From contig JALNYY010000133.1 in NCBI GenBank assembly GCA_023229605.1, forward strand, positions 1 through 11,728: a stretch of DNA of 11,728 bases. The letters run 5' to 3'. The position numbers and the translations under genes are program-made. The notes under the pieces are model-generated. The model saw only the letters and a program-made list of their open reading frames with translations, made no database searches and had not been told where the DNA came from. Below, in pieces: positions 1-7,962 of the stretch. Numbering within the stretch: the stretch's first letter is position 1; each line of letters starts with the position of its first letter. The stretch is from Methylobacter sp. (GTDB lineage Bacteria; Pseudomonadota; Gammaproteobacteria; Methylococcales; Methylomonadaceae).

Positions 1-101
1 TTACCACCCACTCTTGGTATTTTCCCGGTATCTACGGTCAAAACTGGATTGAACTTGAGGGTACGCCTTTAATTGATCCTTTGTTGCTGAAAGGCCAATA
101 A
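1..101 (+). CDS. C-terminal end of an unidentified protein (partial)
   Basis: The frame beginning at base 3 is open from the window edge to a TAA at 99-101 and gives 32 residues. They include the stretch HSWYFPGIYGQNW and end in LLLKGQ. The composition (two Trp, several Tyr, Gly and Pro, mixed charged residues) looks like the end of a folded soluble protein rather than chance translation. The gene begins outside the window, so its length and domains cannot be seen, and I do not recognise the family. No clear hairpin terminator follows the stop. It runs opposite to almost everything else in the window. Confidence 0.55.
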   Translation, partial: TTHSWYFPGIYGQNWIELEGTPLIDPLLLKGQ

Positions 102-190
102 CCGATTGTATCACTCTTATATGGATGCGCCATTTCAGAAGAAATAGCATCGGGCAACGGGTTTCGCTCTACATAATGTAAGGCCAATAA
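91..190. repeat. 11-bp direct repeat, two copies
   Basis: AAGGCCAATAA occurs at 91-101, covering the stop codon of the left-edge gene, and again at 180-190. The copies start 89 bp apart. A 7-bp inverted pair (GGGCAAC at 152-158 and GTTGCCC at 191-197) lies beside the second copy. The sequence between the copies has no convincing reading frame. The repeat could be the scar of a small duplication or rearrangement at the end of the gene, or chance. It adjoins the broken gene described next. Confidence 0.4.
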
Positions 191-230
191 GTTGCCCATT
201 CCTTAGTCCCGTACAAAAAAGGAAACATCG

Positions 231-599
231 ATAACAACCGACACAGATATAGTCCATCAAGAACTTCTGGAAGAAACTCAAACACATTTGGGTCAGCTGC
301 TTCACTTTGCCGCCCCAAAACCTGATCTTGACTTAAAAGATGAGTTCATAAGCCGAACAGTTCCCCTGCTGCACAACAATATTAAAGATCTGACTACCCA
401 GGAACGCGTCGATTTATGGTCGACCTACAATGAGTTATCAATATTGCTATATCCGGTTACACCGGAAAGTCTGGAAGTGGCCGAAAACTTTGGCCTGGAC
501 AAGGATCGAAAAACTAGACTACTCGACGTCAAGAAAGAATTAAACTGGCTGCACCGCTTTTTGATATTTTTTATTATTCTTTTTTGTTTTTGCCCAAGG
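231..599 (+). pseudogene. Broken gene: start-lost, 3'-truncated putative membrane protein
   Basis: The frame is open from base 207 and translates into a natural-looking polar, helical sequence (for example HQELLEETQTHLGQLLHF, then LTTQERVDLWSTYNELSILL). It ends with a charged segment and a short, very hydrophobic stretch (FLIFFIILFCF, around 564-596) that resembles the start of a membrane helix. A good ribosome binding site (AAAAAAGGAA, 215-224) sits about 6 bases before an ATA codon at 231, where an ATG would be expected. No ATG or GTG occurs in frame before the protein-like sequence, and the first usable start is a TTG at 288 without a well-spaced site. Beyond about 600 the frame stays open to 977, but there it is only the antisense of the phosphotransferase gene. 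I infer a gene that lost its start codon and its 3' end. It could instead be a short TTG-initiated protein. The family is not recognised. Confidence 0.5.
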
Positions 600-1691
600 C
601 TATTCCATAGTCCTGGAAATCGGCAGGACCGAAAAAGCGTCAAGATCCTCCACAGCTGCCGCCGTTCGACGTATCAGCTCCAGATTGCAATCCAAATTCA
701 TCATGCCGCCCACAGCAAGCGTGACTATCATTGCCTCAAATGCATATACGACATGAGCCCGGTATCGTTGCATCAGCTGGACATTATCAAAGCCTGCCAC
801 CCCATTTTCGGCCAGTGTTTGAACATACCTGGCAAGCAGCTCCGCTTCATGACGTCTACGCATTTCAGGACTGAGCGCAGTTGCCAGAAAATAAGCCACA
901 TCGCTGACGCCTTCGCCGGCGCGGACAAGTTGCCAGTCAAGAAAACCAACCATAGACCTGTCCTTGTTCCAGAATAAATTGCCGGGGTGACAATCGTGAT
1001 GAACCAGCGTTTGGGAATCATCGGTAAGAAAGCGCATCGCAGTTCGGCGATGCAGGGCATAATGAATGGCGGGAACATGCAGAGCCGAAGGTATATTCGC
1101 TCCGGCCAGCCTTAAGCCTCGCTTCATCAACGGCACCGCCAAAGCCGTTCCCAGGAAATCTTCCAAAACCCGGACCGGCCCCGCCAGCCAACAATACTTT
1201 GGGTCAATATGCACTTTATTCCAAAACCGCGCATGAATGTGGGCAAGCTGTTCGACAACCAAAGCCGCTTCTGCAAGTGTCAATGCATCGCTGGCGGCAC
1301 TGGGAATGCCATCGAACTCCGCAACATCAGCAAGCACCAGTGTCGAGCCCCTGCCAAACCGGCTGTGCGCCGCCAAACAAATAGGCACGCTAAGAGGCAC
1401 GCTCTCCGCCACTTCATTATAGAAACGCACTTCGGTATGCAGCAGCCGCGGCAAAGCGGTAATCATCTTCGCCCGCCATGCCAATGACGGCAGTTTTACA
1501 AACCACCGGCTCGGCAGGGTGTCCGGGCCATTATGCTCGACAGCAACACAAACCCGCGTAGTCGTGCCTATGTCAACGGCGACAACATCCACTTTGGCAA
1601 CGACAGTGTTGGCGTCATGCTTGTCTACAATTTGCTGAGCCCAGGCAACCGTTAAATCACTAGGTTGGCTTACGAGAATGGTCTGCTTCAT
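600..1691 (-). CDS. Aminoglycoside-phosphotransferase-fold kinase (phosphotransferase family protein)
   Basis: This 363-residue cytoplasmic protein has the aminoglycoside/choline kinase-like fold. The catalytic loop is clear at residues 231-238 (HHDCHPGN: Asp233 as probable catalytic base, Asn238 as metal ligand). The metal-binding motif follows at LDWQ (Asp252), with the typical GEGVSDVAYFLA segment after it. A candidate ATP-binding lysine is Lys66 in WFVKLP, and Glu87 or Glu93 could be its partner. The N-terminal lobe is about 130 residues and the rest is the helical C-terminal lobe. The layout recalls the EcdS/DUF1679-like and acyl-CoA-dehydrogenase-associated kinases more than true antibiotic-resistance enzymes. 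The substrate is unknown and may be a small hydroxylated metabolite. The ATG at 1691 has no evident Shine-Dalgarno sequence. The gene lies 86 bp downstream of slyX on the same strand, so it may be an operon tail or have its own promoter. Its 3' end meets the broken + strand gene head-on. Confidence 0.8.
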   Translation of the reverse strand: MKQTILVSQPSDLTVAWAQQIVDKHDANTVVAKVDVVAVDIGTTTRVCVAVEHNGPDTLPSRWFVKLPSLAWRAKMITALPRLLHTEVRFYNEVAESVPLSVPICLAAHSRFGRGSTLVLADVAEFDGIPSAASDALTLAEAALVVEQLAHIHARFWNKVHIDPKYCWLAGPVRVLEDFLGTALAVPLMKRGLRLAGANIPSALHVPAIHYALHRRTAMRFLTDDSQTLVHHDCHPGNLFWNKDRSMVGFLDWQLVRAGEGVSDVAYFLATALSPEMRRRHEAELLARYVQTLAENGVAGFDNVQLMQRYRAHVVYAFEAMIVTLAVGGMMNLDCNLELIRRTAAAVEDLDAFSVLPISRTME

Positions 1692-1777
1692 TGTTATTGT
1701 TATGTCTGACTTTTGACGCTGTCTGTATACTGATTTGAGTTATGGCGAGGGGTACACAAAAAATTATTGATCCACCG

Positions 1778-1984
1778 TTAATAATGCGGCGGCACTTCTT
1801 CGGCGCCCTCTCCGCCGGCGCCTTCCGCAGACAGGCTTTTAATTCGCTCGTTGAGCATTCTGCAAGTGGCTTCCAGACGGTCTATCTGTTGCTGCTGCCT
1901 GCCGACTATTTTATTCAAATCCTGCAGCAAATCTTCCTGATAAGCCGTTTTTATTTCCAGCTCGATTATTCGGTCATCATTCAT
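1778..1984 (-). CDS. slyX: SlyX family coiled-coil protein
   Basis: This 68-residue protein starts MNDDRIIELEIK and ends AEEVPPHY. The PPHY tail after a short acidic and proline-containing linker is the hallmark of SlyX. Residues 3-50 are highly charged with heptad-spaced hydrophobics (IIELEIK, LLQDLNKIV, IDRLEATCRML), which predicts a two-helix coiled coil. Length fits the family (about 70). The cellular role of SlyX is not established. The ATG at 1984 is chosen because the frame further upstream only reads hemN out of frame. The gene starts 8 bp after the hemN stop, so it is probably cotranscribed. A Gly/Ala/Glu-rich linker (about residues 54-63) separates the coil from the tail. Confidence 0.85.
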   Translation of the reverse strand: MNDDRIIELEIKTAYQEDLLQDLNKIVGRQQQQIDRLEATCRMLNERIKSLSAEGAGGEGAEEVPPHY

Positions 1985-1992
1985 AAGGCGGG

Positions 1993-3375
1993 TTAAATCA
2001 CTTTTGAAAACTGTTGTTGCTTTTGCGCCAGATACTTGTCGAACACCATGCAGATATTGCGGATCAACAACCGGCCTGCAGGCAACACCTGGATGCCCTC
2101 CGCCGTCAGCGTCAGCAATCCGTCGGCTTGCATCGGCGCTAACGCCTTTAGCTCCTGGGCAAAGCAACCGGCAAAGTTAATGCCGAATTGCCGTTCGATA
2201 ACGGCAAAGCTCAAATCGAAATGGCAAATCAACTGGGTGATCACCGCGCGGCGCAGTTTGTCGTCATCATCCAGTTCGACGCCTTTAAATACCGGCAATT
2301 TGCCTAGGCTGATCAGCCGGTCGTACTCGTCCAGCTCTTTGACGTTTTGGATGTAGGCGGCGCCCACCCGGCCGATGGAAGTAATCCCCAAACCCACCAA
2401 ATCGCAATCCGAATGCGTCGAATAGCCTTGGAAGTTGCGGTACAAATGCCCCTCGCGCTGGGCGACGGCAAGCTCGTCATCGGGCTTGGCGAAATGGTCC
2501 ATGCCGATATAAACATAACCGGCTTCGGTGAGCCGCTGCCCGACCATCTGCAAAATTGCCAATTTGACATCAGGCGTCGGCATATCGGCATCATTGATCT
2601 GGCGTTGGGTTTTAAACCGTGCCGGCATGTGCGCGTAGTTAAAAATGGAGAAACGGTCCGGCGACACGGCCAGAATTTTGTCCAGCGTCTTGGCAAATGT
2701 GTCCACGGTTTGCAGCGGCAAGCCGTAAATCAGGTCGATATTGGTCGAACGGAAACCCTCGGCGCGGGCGGCTTCCAAAACGCTGAAAGTTTGCTCTTCG
2801 CTTTGCAGGCGATTGACGGCTTTTTGCACGGCGGGGTCGAAATCCTGCAGACCTAAACTGACCCGGTTAAAGCCCAGCCCGCGCAGTTGCTTCATCGTCT
2901 GGCTGTCGGTTTCCCTTGGATCGACTTCTATCGAATATTCGCCCTTGTCGTCATCCCTTAGATGGAAATGCGCGCGGGTCACCGACATCAGGGTTTTCAT
3001 CTGCTCGTAGCTTAAAAAAGTCGGCGTGCCGCCGCCCCAGTGCAACTGGTTGACGACCCGGTCGGAATCGAACAAATCGCCCTGCATCGCAATTTCCTTG
3101 TACAGGTTTGCTAAGTAAGGTTCCGCATGTTTGCGGTTTTTGGTGATTATTTTGTTGCAGGCGCAGTAAAAGCACACGGTGTCGCAAAACGGGATATGGA
3201 AATACAGCGACAGCGGCCCGCCTGCGGCATTGGATTTTGCTATATGGTCGCGATATTCCCGGTCGCCGAAGCCTTCATGCAATTCCAGCGCGGTCGGGTA
3301 CGAGGTGTAGCGGGGCCCGGCCTTATCGTAACGATTGATAAGGCCCAAATCGAATTTTATAGATTGATCCATCAT
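1993..3375 (-). CDS. hemN: Oxygen-independent coproporphyrinogen III oxidase (radical SAM)
   Basis: HemN performs the oxygen-independent oxidative decarboxylation of coproporphyrinogen III to protoporphyrinogen IX in the cytoplasm, using S-adenosylmethionine and a 4Fe-4S cluster. The 460-residue length matches the family. The radical SAM cluster motif CDTVCFYC is at residues 64-71 (Cys64, Cys68, Cys71), followed by the HemN-type extra Cys73. The SAM-binding segment GGGTPT is at 114-119. The N-terminal RYTSYPTA segment and the FSIFNYAHMP segment are also typical of true HemN, rather than the HemW paralogue. The start ATG at 3375 shares an ATGA with the ccmI stop, implying translational coupling. 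A second ATG immediately follows at 3372. Placement at the end of the ccm operon links heme synthesis to cytochrome c assembly. Confidence 0.95.
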   Translation of the reverse strand: MMDQSIKFDLGLINRYDKAGPRYTSYPTALELHEGFGDREYRDHIAKSNAAGGPLSLYFHIPFCDTVCFYCACNKIITKNRKHAEPYLANLYKEIAMQGDLFDSDRVVNQLHWGGGTPTFLSYEQMKTLMSVTRAHFHLRDDDKGEYSIEVDPRETDSQTMKQLRGLGFNRVSLGLQDFDPAVQKAVNRLQSEEQTFSVLEAARAEGFRSTNIDLIYGLPLQTVDTFAKTLDKILAVSPDRFSIFNYAHMPARFKTQRQINDADMPTPDVKLAILQMVGQRLTEAGYVYIGMDHFAKPDDELAVAQREGHLYRNFQGYSTHSDCDLVGLGITSIGRVGAAYIQNVKELDEYDRLISLGKLPVFKGVELDDDDKLRRAVITQLICHFDLSFAVIERQFGINFAGCFAQELKALAPMQADGLLTLTAEGIQVLPAGRLLIRNICMVFDKYLAQKQQQFSKVI

Positions 3376-4583
3376 TTTATTGCGCTGGTGATGACTATTT
3401 TGTGAGGGCTTTTATCGGTCAGGGCCGCCTGTTCGATCACGCCGATCAAGTCGCCGGGCTTTTGCATCGCGTCGCCGGATTTGGAAACACGCGCCAGCAA
3501 TTTGACTTGTTCAAAATTGGATAACTTCATAGTCGGCATCATCGCCATCGCGTCGGTCAGATTGACGGTCAGCGGCAGTTCGGATACTTGTTTGCGCACG
3601 ATAGCCAGCGGCATTTTCGGCCCGGATAAGGCTTGGGCATAAATGAACACGGTGTCGCCGGGATTGGCTAATTTTTGCAGCTCGGGAGCCAAGCTCACTT
3701 GGACTTCAATGCCTGATGCTTGGGCGGATTTGGGCTCGGCTTTCGTAGCGCCTTCCGGTAGCTGGGTCGCAAGCTTAGCCAGCAACCCTTGTATTTCCTG
3801 CCGGCCTTCCGAACCCGGCGGCAATTGCGCTTCAAGTTTTTTCCATAATTCCATTGCCGCTGCAAAATCGCCTGTTTGCGCTTTCGCCATGCCTCCCAGC
3901 CACAAGCCGGTCACGTTACCAGGCTCCATCGCCAAGGCTTTAAACACCAGCTCTGCGGGCTTTCCGGCCAGTTGTTCATTATTGGCAAAGGCCAAGGCAT
4001 CCGCGTAAAGCAGCATAATTTCCGGCTGATCGCCTATTAACCTGTAAGCGTGTTCAAAAGCTTCGACGGCTTTAGGATATTGCTGTAAATATTTGTAGGA
4101 CCGGCCCAGCATAGTCCAGCCCAATGCATCATCCGGTTGTTTTTGCAGGCGTTCGGCTAATCCTGTAACCATGCTGTTAATTTGTTCCTGCCCGGGCGTT
4201 GCCGCAGCTTGTTCAGTTTGGCTTAACGACTGATAGTCGCCCAGCGTCCAGTACAGCGAACCCGCAACAAAAGGCATTGCAAAAACCAACACCAACGCCA
4301 TCCAGCGCCCCTGTGTCGGCGATGCTTTTACATGACAGACTATATCGAGATCATCGCTCAAGGCCAACTCAAGCTCGGCAAGCTGCTCGTTATAAAGCGC
4401 CTGGCTCAATGCGCCTGCCTGCAATTGCTCTTTCAGCTCGGCCAAGCGCTGCCGGGCAATGGCGATATTGCGCTGGTCCTGGTCCGACTCGATCGGCGGA
4501 TATTTTCTCCACAACGGCGGCAGCACAATCAGAAAAGCAATTAACACCATTACGGCGGCGATAAGCAAAAACAGCATACTCAA
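3372..4583 (-). CDS. ccmI: Cytochrome c maturation protein CcmI (apocytochrome chaperone)
   Basis: CcmI binds apocytochrome c and presents it to the CcmF-CcmH heme ligase. The 403-residue protein has two membrane helices (about residues 4-21 and 94-113) with a cytoplasmic charged, coiled-coil-like loop between them. TPR-like repeats follow in the periplasm (about 137-250, including ALGWTMLGRSY and AVEAFEHAYRL). A C-terminal periplasmic domain runs from about residue 285, after a Lys/Ala linker. This is the long, fused type of CcmI. The TTG at 4583 overlaps the ccmH stop by four bases and has a GGTG about seven bases upstream. An ATG six bases further in (4577) is the alternative start and would remove only two residues. 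Confidence 0.92.
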   Translation of the reverse strand: MSMLFLLIAAVMVLIAFLIVLPPLWRKYPPIESDQDQRNIAIARQRLAELKEQLQAGALSQALYNEQLAELELALSDDLDIVCHVKASPTQGRWMALVLVFAMPFVAGSLYWTLGDYQSLSQTEQAAATPGQEQINSMVTGLAERLQKQPDDALGWTMLGRSYKYLQQYPKAVEAFEHAYRLIGDQPEIMLLYADALAFANNEQLAGKPAELVFKALAMEPGNVTGLWLGGMAKAQTGDFAAAMELWKKLEAQLPPGSEGRQEIQGLLAKLATQLPEGATKAEPKSAQASGIEVQVSLAPELQKLANPGDTVFIYAQALSGPKMPLAIVRKQVSELPLTVNLTDAMAMMPTMKLSNFEQVKLLARVSKSGDAMQKPGDLIGVIEQAALTDKSPHKIVITSAIK

Positions 4584-5038
4584 GACTGGTCACCTTCTTT
4601 CAATAAGCTACGGATTTTTTTCTGTTTCTCAGCACTGAATTCGACGGTTGCAGCTGTCTTTTTACGCCGGGCGAATAAGAACACCGCAATCAATCCAATC
4701 AACAGGAACACCACCGGCCCTATCCACAGCAAGCCGGTTTTTAGCTTGAACGGCGGATTGTATAAAACGAAATCGCCGTACCGGTCGGTCATGAATTGGA
4801 CGATGTCCTGCTGCGATTTGCCCTGTTGCAGCATTTCATACACCTGCCTGCGCAAATCCCCGGCCAGTTCCGCATTGGAATCGGCGATAGTCTGGTTTTG
4901 ACAGACCAGGCAACGCAGTTCCTTGGTCAGGTTTTCATATACGGCTTGTTGCTCGGGATTGGCAAACTCACGGTACTCAACACCGGCGCAAGCCATGCCG
5001 GACAGCACCAGCAGAAAAACGATAGATAAATGCTTCAT
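4580..5038 (-). CDS. ccmH: Cytochrome c maturation protein CcmH (thiol oxidoreductase)
   Basis: CcmH works with CcmG to reduce the apocytochrome CXXCH cysteines and belongs to the heme ligase complex. The 152-residue protein has a signal peptide (cut near Cys17-Ala18) and the diagnostic LRCLVCQ motif with Cys43 and Cys46. QTIADSNAELA and the YGDFVLYNPP segment follow. One membrane helix (about 103-123) then leads to a short basic cytoplasmic tail. It is the short CcmH form, with the TPR part encoded separately by ccmI. The start ATG overlaps the ccmG stop by one base (TAATG). Confidence 0.94.
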   Translation of the reverse strand: MKHLSIVFLLVLSGMACAGVEYREFANPEQQAVYENLTKELRCLVCQNQTIADSNAELAGDLRRQVYEMLQQGKSQQDIVQFMTDRYGDFVLYNPPFKLKTGLLWIGPVVFLLIGLIAVFLFARRKKTAATVEFSAEKQKKIRSLLKEGDQS

Positions 5039-5574
5039 TAGTTTTCGGCCTGTAATTTGTCTATCAAAGGCAGGAACACTTGCTGCACGTCTTCGGGCGT
5101 AACCGGGCCGGTATGCTTGTACCGGATCATGCCCTGTTTATCGATGACGAAAGTTTCCGGCACCCCGTAAACGCCCCAGTCTATGCCGATGCGGCCGTCC
5201 TGGTCCATGATGCTGACATCGTAAGGATTGCCCAATTGCGCCAGCCAGCCTTTTGCGGCTTCAGGCTCATCCTTGTAATTCAAGCCGACAATAACGGCGG
5301 CTTTGGTTTGCGCCAGTTGGTTGAGCACCGGATGCTCGGAACGGCACGAGGTACACCAGGACGCCCAGACATTAAACAACCAGACTTTGCCTTTTAAATC
5401 GGCCGGCGTTAATTTCTCTTCCGGCGCTTGCAGCTTGCTTGCTGAAAACGCCGGAGCCGGTTTGTCGATCAGCGGCGAAGGAATCTCGCCGGGATGAAGG
5501 TTTAAACCCAACGCCAGGAACACCGCCATCACGATGAATAATATTAAGGGGAGGATGTACTTAAGCATCGGCAT
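5038..5574 (-). CDS. ccmG: Thioredoxin-like CcmG/DsbE, periplasmic thiol reductase
   Basis: CcmG is a membrane-anchored periplasmic thioredoxin-like protein that keeps CcmH and apocytochrome cysteines reduced. The 178-residue protein has an N-terminal membrane anchor (about 5-23). A thioredoxin domain follows with the active site WCTSC (Cys74, Cys77) after VWLFNVWAS, and the cis-proline region GVYGVPETF that is characteristic of CcmG. The GVYGVPE acidic pocket separates it from general thioredoxins. The ATG at 5574 overlaps the ccmF end by 14 bases. A second in-frame ATG at 5568 has better spacing from an AGAG upstream and may be the true start. Confidence 0.94.
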   Translation of the reverse strand: MPMLKYILPLILFIVMAVFLALGLNLHPGEIPSPLIDKPAPAFSASKLQAPEEKLTPADLKGKVWLFNVWASWCTSCRSEHPVLNQLAQTKAAVIVGLNYKDEPEAAKGWLAQLGNPYDVSIMDQDGRIGIDWGVYGVPETFVIDKQGMIRYKHTGPVTPEDVQQVFLPLIDKLQAEN

Positions 5575-7513
5575 TACTCTTTACGGATGTTATCTTATAC
5601 CGCCGGTCGCAAGCCGCAATCAAACCGCCCGCCGCCATGAACAGCGCGCCGAGCCAAATCCAGCGGATGAATGACTTGTAATAAATCCTCATGCTCCACG
5701 CGCCCTGGTCACCGAGCGGCTCGCCTATCGCAACAAACAAATCCCGGAACAAGCCCGCATCGATAGCCGCTTCGGTCATCGGCATTTTTTGCACCCGGTA
5801 AACCCGCTTTTGCGGCTCCAGTTTGGCGACCTCTTTGCCTTCGTAACTGACGGTCACAAAAGCCTGCTCGGCCACATAGTTAGGCCCCTGGGTTTGTTTG
5901 ACGCCGTGGAATTCAAAGATATAGCCGGACATATCCAGTTTATCGTCGGGAGCCATGCGGACGTCTTTTTCGATGCTGTAAACCGAGGTCAGGGTAATGC
6001 CGACTACAAATACGGCGATGCCCAAGTGAGCCACGGTCATGCCGTAAAAACCGGCAGGTACGGTTTGCAGCCGTTGCCATGAAAAGCCCTGCGGCCCCAT
6101 ACGGTCAACAAAAGACATCATGGTAATCGCAACCGTCCACAACGCCAGCGTCAAGCCCAATACCGCGCCCCAGGAGTAAAACGGCATCAACAACGGGATC
6201 AGCAAACCGCCGGCGACGCAAGCTAAAACAACCCAGCGCACCCGCAAGGCAATCATGTTGATATTATCCCTTTTCCAGCGCAACAACATGCCCAAACCCA
6301 CTGCAATCGCCAACGGCGCCGTCAGCGGAATGAACACGGCATTAAAGTACGGAGGCCCGACCGAAATCTTGCCCAATCCCAACGCATCGATGACCAGCGG
6401 ATACAGGGTGCCCAGCAGGATGCTGGAAGCCGTCACCACTAACAATACATTGTTCAGCAAGATTGCCGATTCTTTTGAAACCAGCTCAAAGGTCGCGCTG
6501 CTTTTGACATAGGGCGCTCTTATCGCATACAGCAGTAACGAACCGCCGACCACAACGGCCAGGAACACCAGGATGAACAGGCCTCTTGCCGGATCGCTGG
6601 CAAACGCATGCACCGAGGTCAATACGCCGGAACGCACCAGGAAGGTGCCGAGCAGGCTTAACGAAAAAGCGAAAATCGCCAGCAATACCGTCCAGGTCTT
6701 GAACACGCCGCGTTTTTCGGTGGCGGCCAACGAATGAATCAATGCGGTGCCGACCAGCCAGGGCATGAACGAGGCGTTTTCGACCGGGTCCCAAAACCAC
6801 CAGCCGCCCCAGCCCAGTTCGTAATAAGCCCACCAGCTGCCCAAGGCGATGCCGATGGTTAAAAACATCCAGGCGATGTTGGTCCAGGGCCTCGACCAGC
6901 GCGCCCAGGCCGCATCCAGACGGCCTTCGAGCAACGCGGCAATCGCAAAAGCAAAAGCTACGGAAAACCCGACATAACCCATGTAAAGCATCGGCGGATG
7001 TATCGCCAGTCCCGGGTCCTGAAGCAACGGATTTAAGTCGCGTCCTTCGATAGGCGCCGGGAACAGACGCTCGAACGGATTGGACGTCAGCAATAAAAAC
7101 AGGATAAAACCGATAGACACCAGTCCCATTACGCCCAAAACACGGGCGACGGTGGCTTCGGGAATATTGCGGCTAAACAACGCAACCAAGCCTGTCCAGC
7201 AGGACAGCACCAGCGCCCACAGCAATAACGAGCCTTCATGCGCGCCCCAGACGCCGGAAACCAGATACAAAACCGGCAATGCGGTGTTGGAGTTCCTGGC
7301 TACATAAGCTACGGAAAAATCATGGGTCAGGAAGCCATAGGTCAGGCAACCGTATGACACAGCCATAAACAACAGCTGCCCGAAGGCGGCGGGCCTTGCC
7401 ACGGCGATCCAGCCTGAAATAGACCGGAAAGCGCCGATAATCGGCAACATGCCTAAAACAACAGCCATGCATAAGGCGAGAATCAGCGAAAAATGTCCCA
7501 ATTCTGCAATCAT
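5561..7513 (-). CDS. ccmF: Cytochrome c heme lyase subunit CcmF
   Basis: CcmF is the large integral membrane heme handling protein that attaches heme from CcmE to apocytochrome c. The 650-residue protein has many hydrophobic helices and the tryptophan-rich WWD motif at about 235-242 (WGGWWFWD). Conserved histidines are at 173 (AIHPPMLYMGY), 260 (ALIHSL), 302 (SVHAFA) and 496 (VAHLGIA). These match the essential histidines known from E. coli CcmF almost residue for residue. A large periplasmic soluble loop (about 512-610) precedes the final helix. Its start shares an ATGA with the ccmE stop. Length is normal for the family. Confidence 0.97.
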   Translation of the reverse strand: MIAELGHFSLILALCMAVVLGMLPIIGAFRSISGWIAVARPAAFGQLLFMAVSYGCLTYGFLTHDFSVAYVARNSNTALPVLYLVSGVWGAHEGSLLLWALVLSCWTGLVALFSRNIPEATVARVLGVMGLVSIGFILFLLLTSNPFERLFPAPIEGRDLNPLLQDPGLAIHPPMLYMGYVGFSVAFAFAIAALLEGRLDAAWARWSRPWTNIAWMFLTIGIALGSWWAYYELGWGGWWFWDPVENASFMPWLVGTALIHSLAATEKRGVFKTWTVLLAIFAFSLSLLGTFLVRSGVLTSVHAFASDPARGLFILVFLAVVVGGSLLLYAIRAPYVKSSATFELVSKESAILLNNVLLVVTASSILLGTLYPLVIDALGLGKISVGPPYFNAVFIPLTAPLAIAVGLGMLLRWKRDNINMIALRVRWVVLACVAGGLLIPLLMPFYSWGAVLGLTLALWTVAITMMSFVDRMGPQGFSWQRLQTVPAGFYGMTVAHLGIAVFVVGITLTSVYSIEKDVRMAPDDKLDMSGYIFEFHGVKQTQGPNYVAEQAFVTVSYEGKEVAKLEPQKRVYRVQKMPMTEAAIDAGLFRDLFVAIGEPLGDQGAWSMRIYYKSFIRWIWLGALFMAAGGLIAACDRRYKITSVKSNADA

Positions 7514-7959
7514 GGTTTTTGGCCTGCAACCGGTGCCGGCTGATTTTTTAAGCTGTCTTTTACTTCCGGAGGCATGTAATTTTCATCGTGCTTGGCCAAT
7601 ACTTCTTCTGCGACAAACACGCCTTGCGCATTCAGCCTGCCGTTCGCAACAATGCCCTGGCCTTCCCTGAACAAATCCGGCAGTATGCCCGTATATTCGA
7701 CGATCACATCCTTGCTGAAATCGGTCAGTTTAAAGCGCACCGTCAAGCCGTCATTCGGCCTTTCCACTGTGCCTTTAACGACCATGCCGCCCAAGCGGAA
7801 CAAGGCGTCCTTCGGCGCTTTGCCTTCCACGACATCGGTAGTGGAAAAAAAATACATCAGATTTTCATTAAATGACTTAAGTGCAAATCCCGTTGCCAAA
7901 CTTGCGCCGAGGACCATCAGGCCGATAAGCATTAATCGCTGTTTTCTGGCTGGTTTCAT
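7510..7959 (-). CDS. ccmE: Heme chaperone CcmE
   Basis: CcmE carries heme in the periplasm through a covalent bond to a histidine and hands it to CcmF. The 149-residue protein has one N-terminal membrane anchor (about 9-27). A beta-rich domain of the OB type follows (about 36-120), then the heme-binding motif HDENYMPPE. His124 is the covalent attachment site and Tyr128 an axial-ligand candidate. It is the classic H-type CcmE, not the archaeal CXXXY type. The tail after the motif is short and polar. The gene begins 3 bp after the ccmD stop. Confidence 0.96.
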   Translation of the reverse strand: MKPARKQRLMLIGLMVLGASLATGFALKSFNENLMYFFSTTDVVEGKAPKDALFRLGGMVVKGTVERPNDGLTVRFKLTDFSKDVIVEYTGILPDLFREGQGIVANGRLNAQGVFVAEEVLAKHDENYMPPEVKDSLKNQPAPVAGQKP

Positions 7960-7962
7960 GAT

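Noticed and set aside
600..977. Continuation of the + strand frame that begins near 231
   Set aside because: It is purely antisense to the phosphotransferase gene and looks like low-quality translation; not counted as coding.
1692..1777. Possible promoter for the kinase gene (TATACA box on the minus strand)
   Set aside because: No -35 element at usable spacing; cannot be supported by reading alone.
1985..2167. Upstream extension of the slyX reading frame
   Set aside because: It would only read the hemN 3' end out of frame; the SlyX-like sequence begins at the ATG at 1984.
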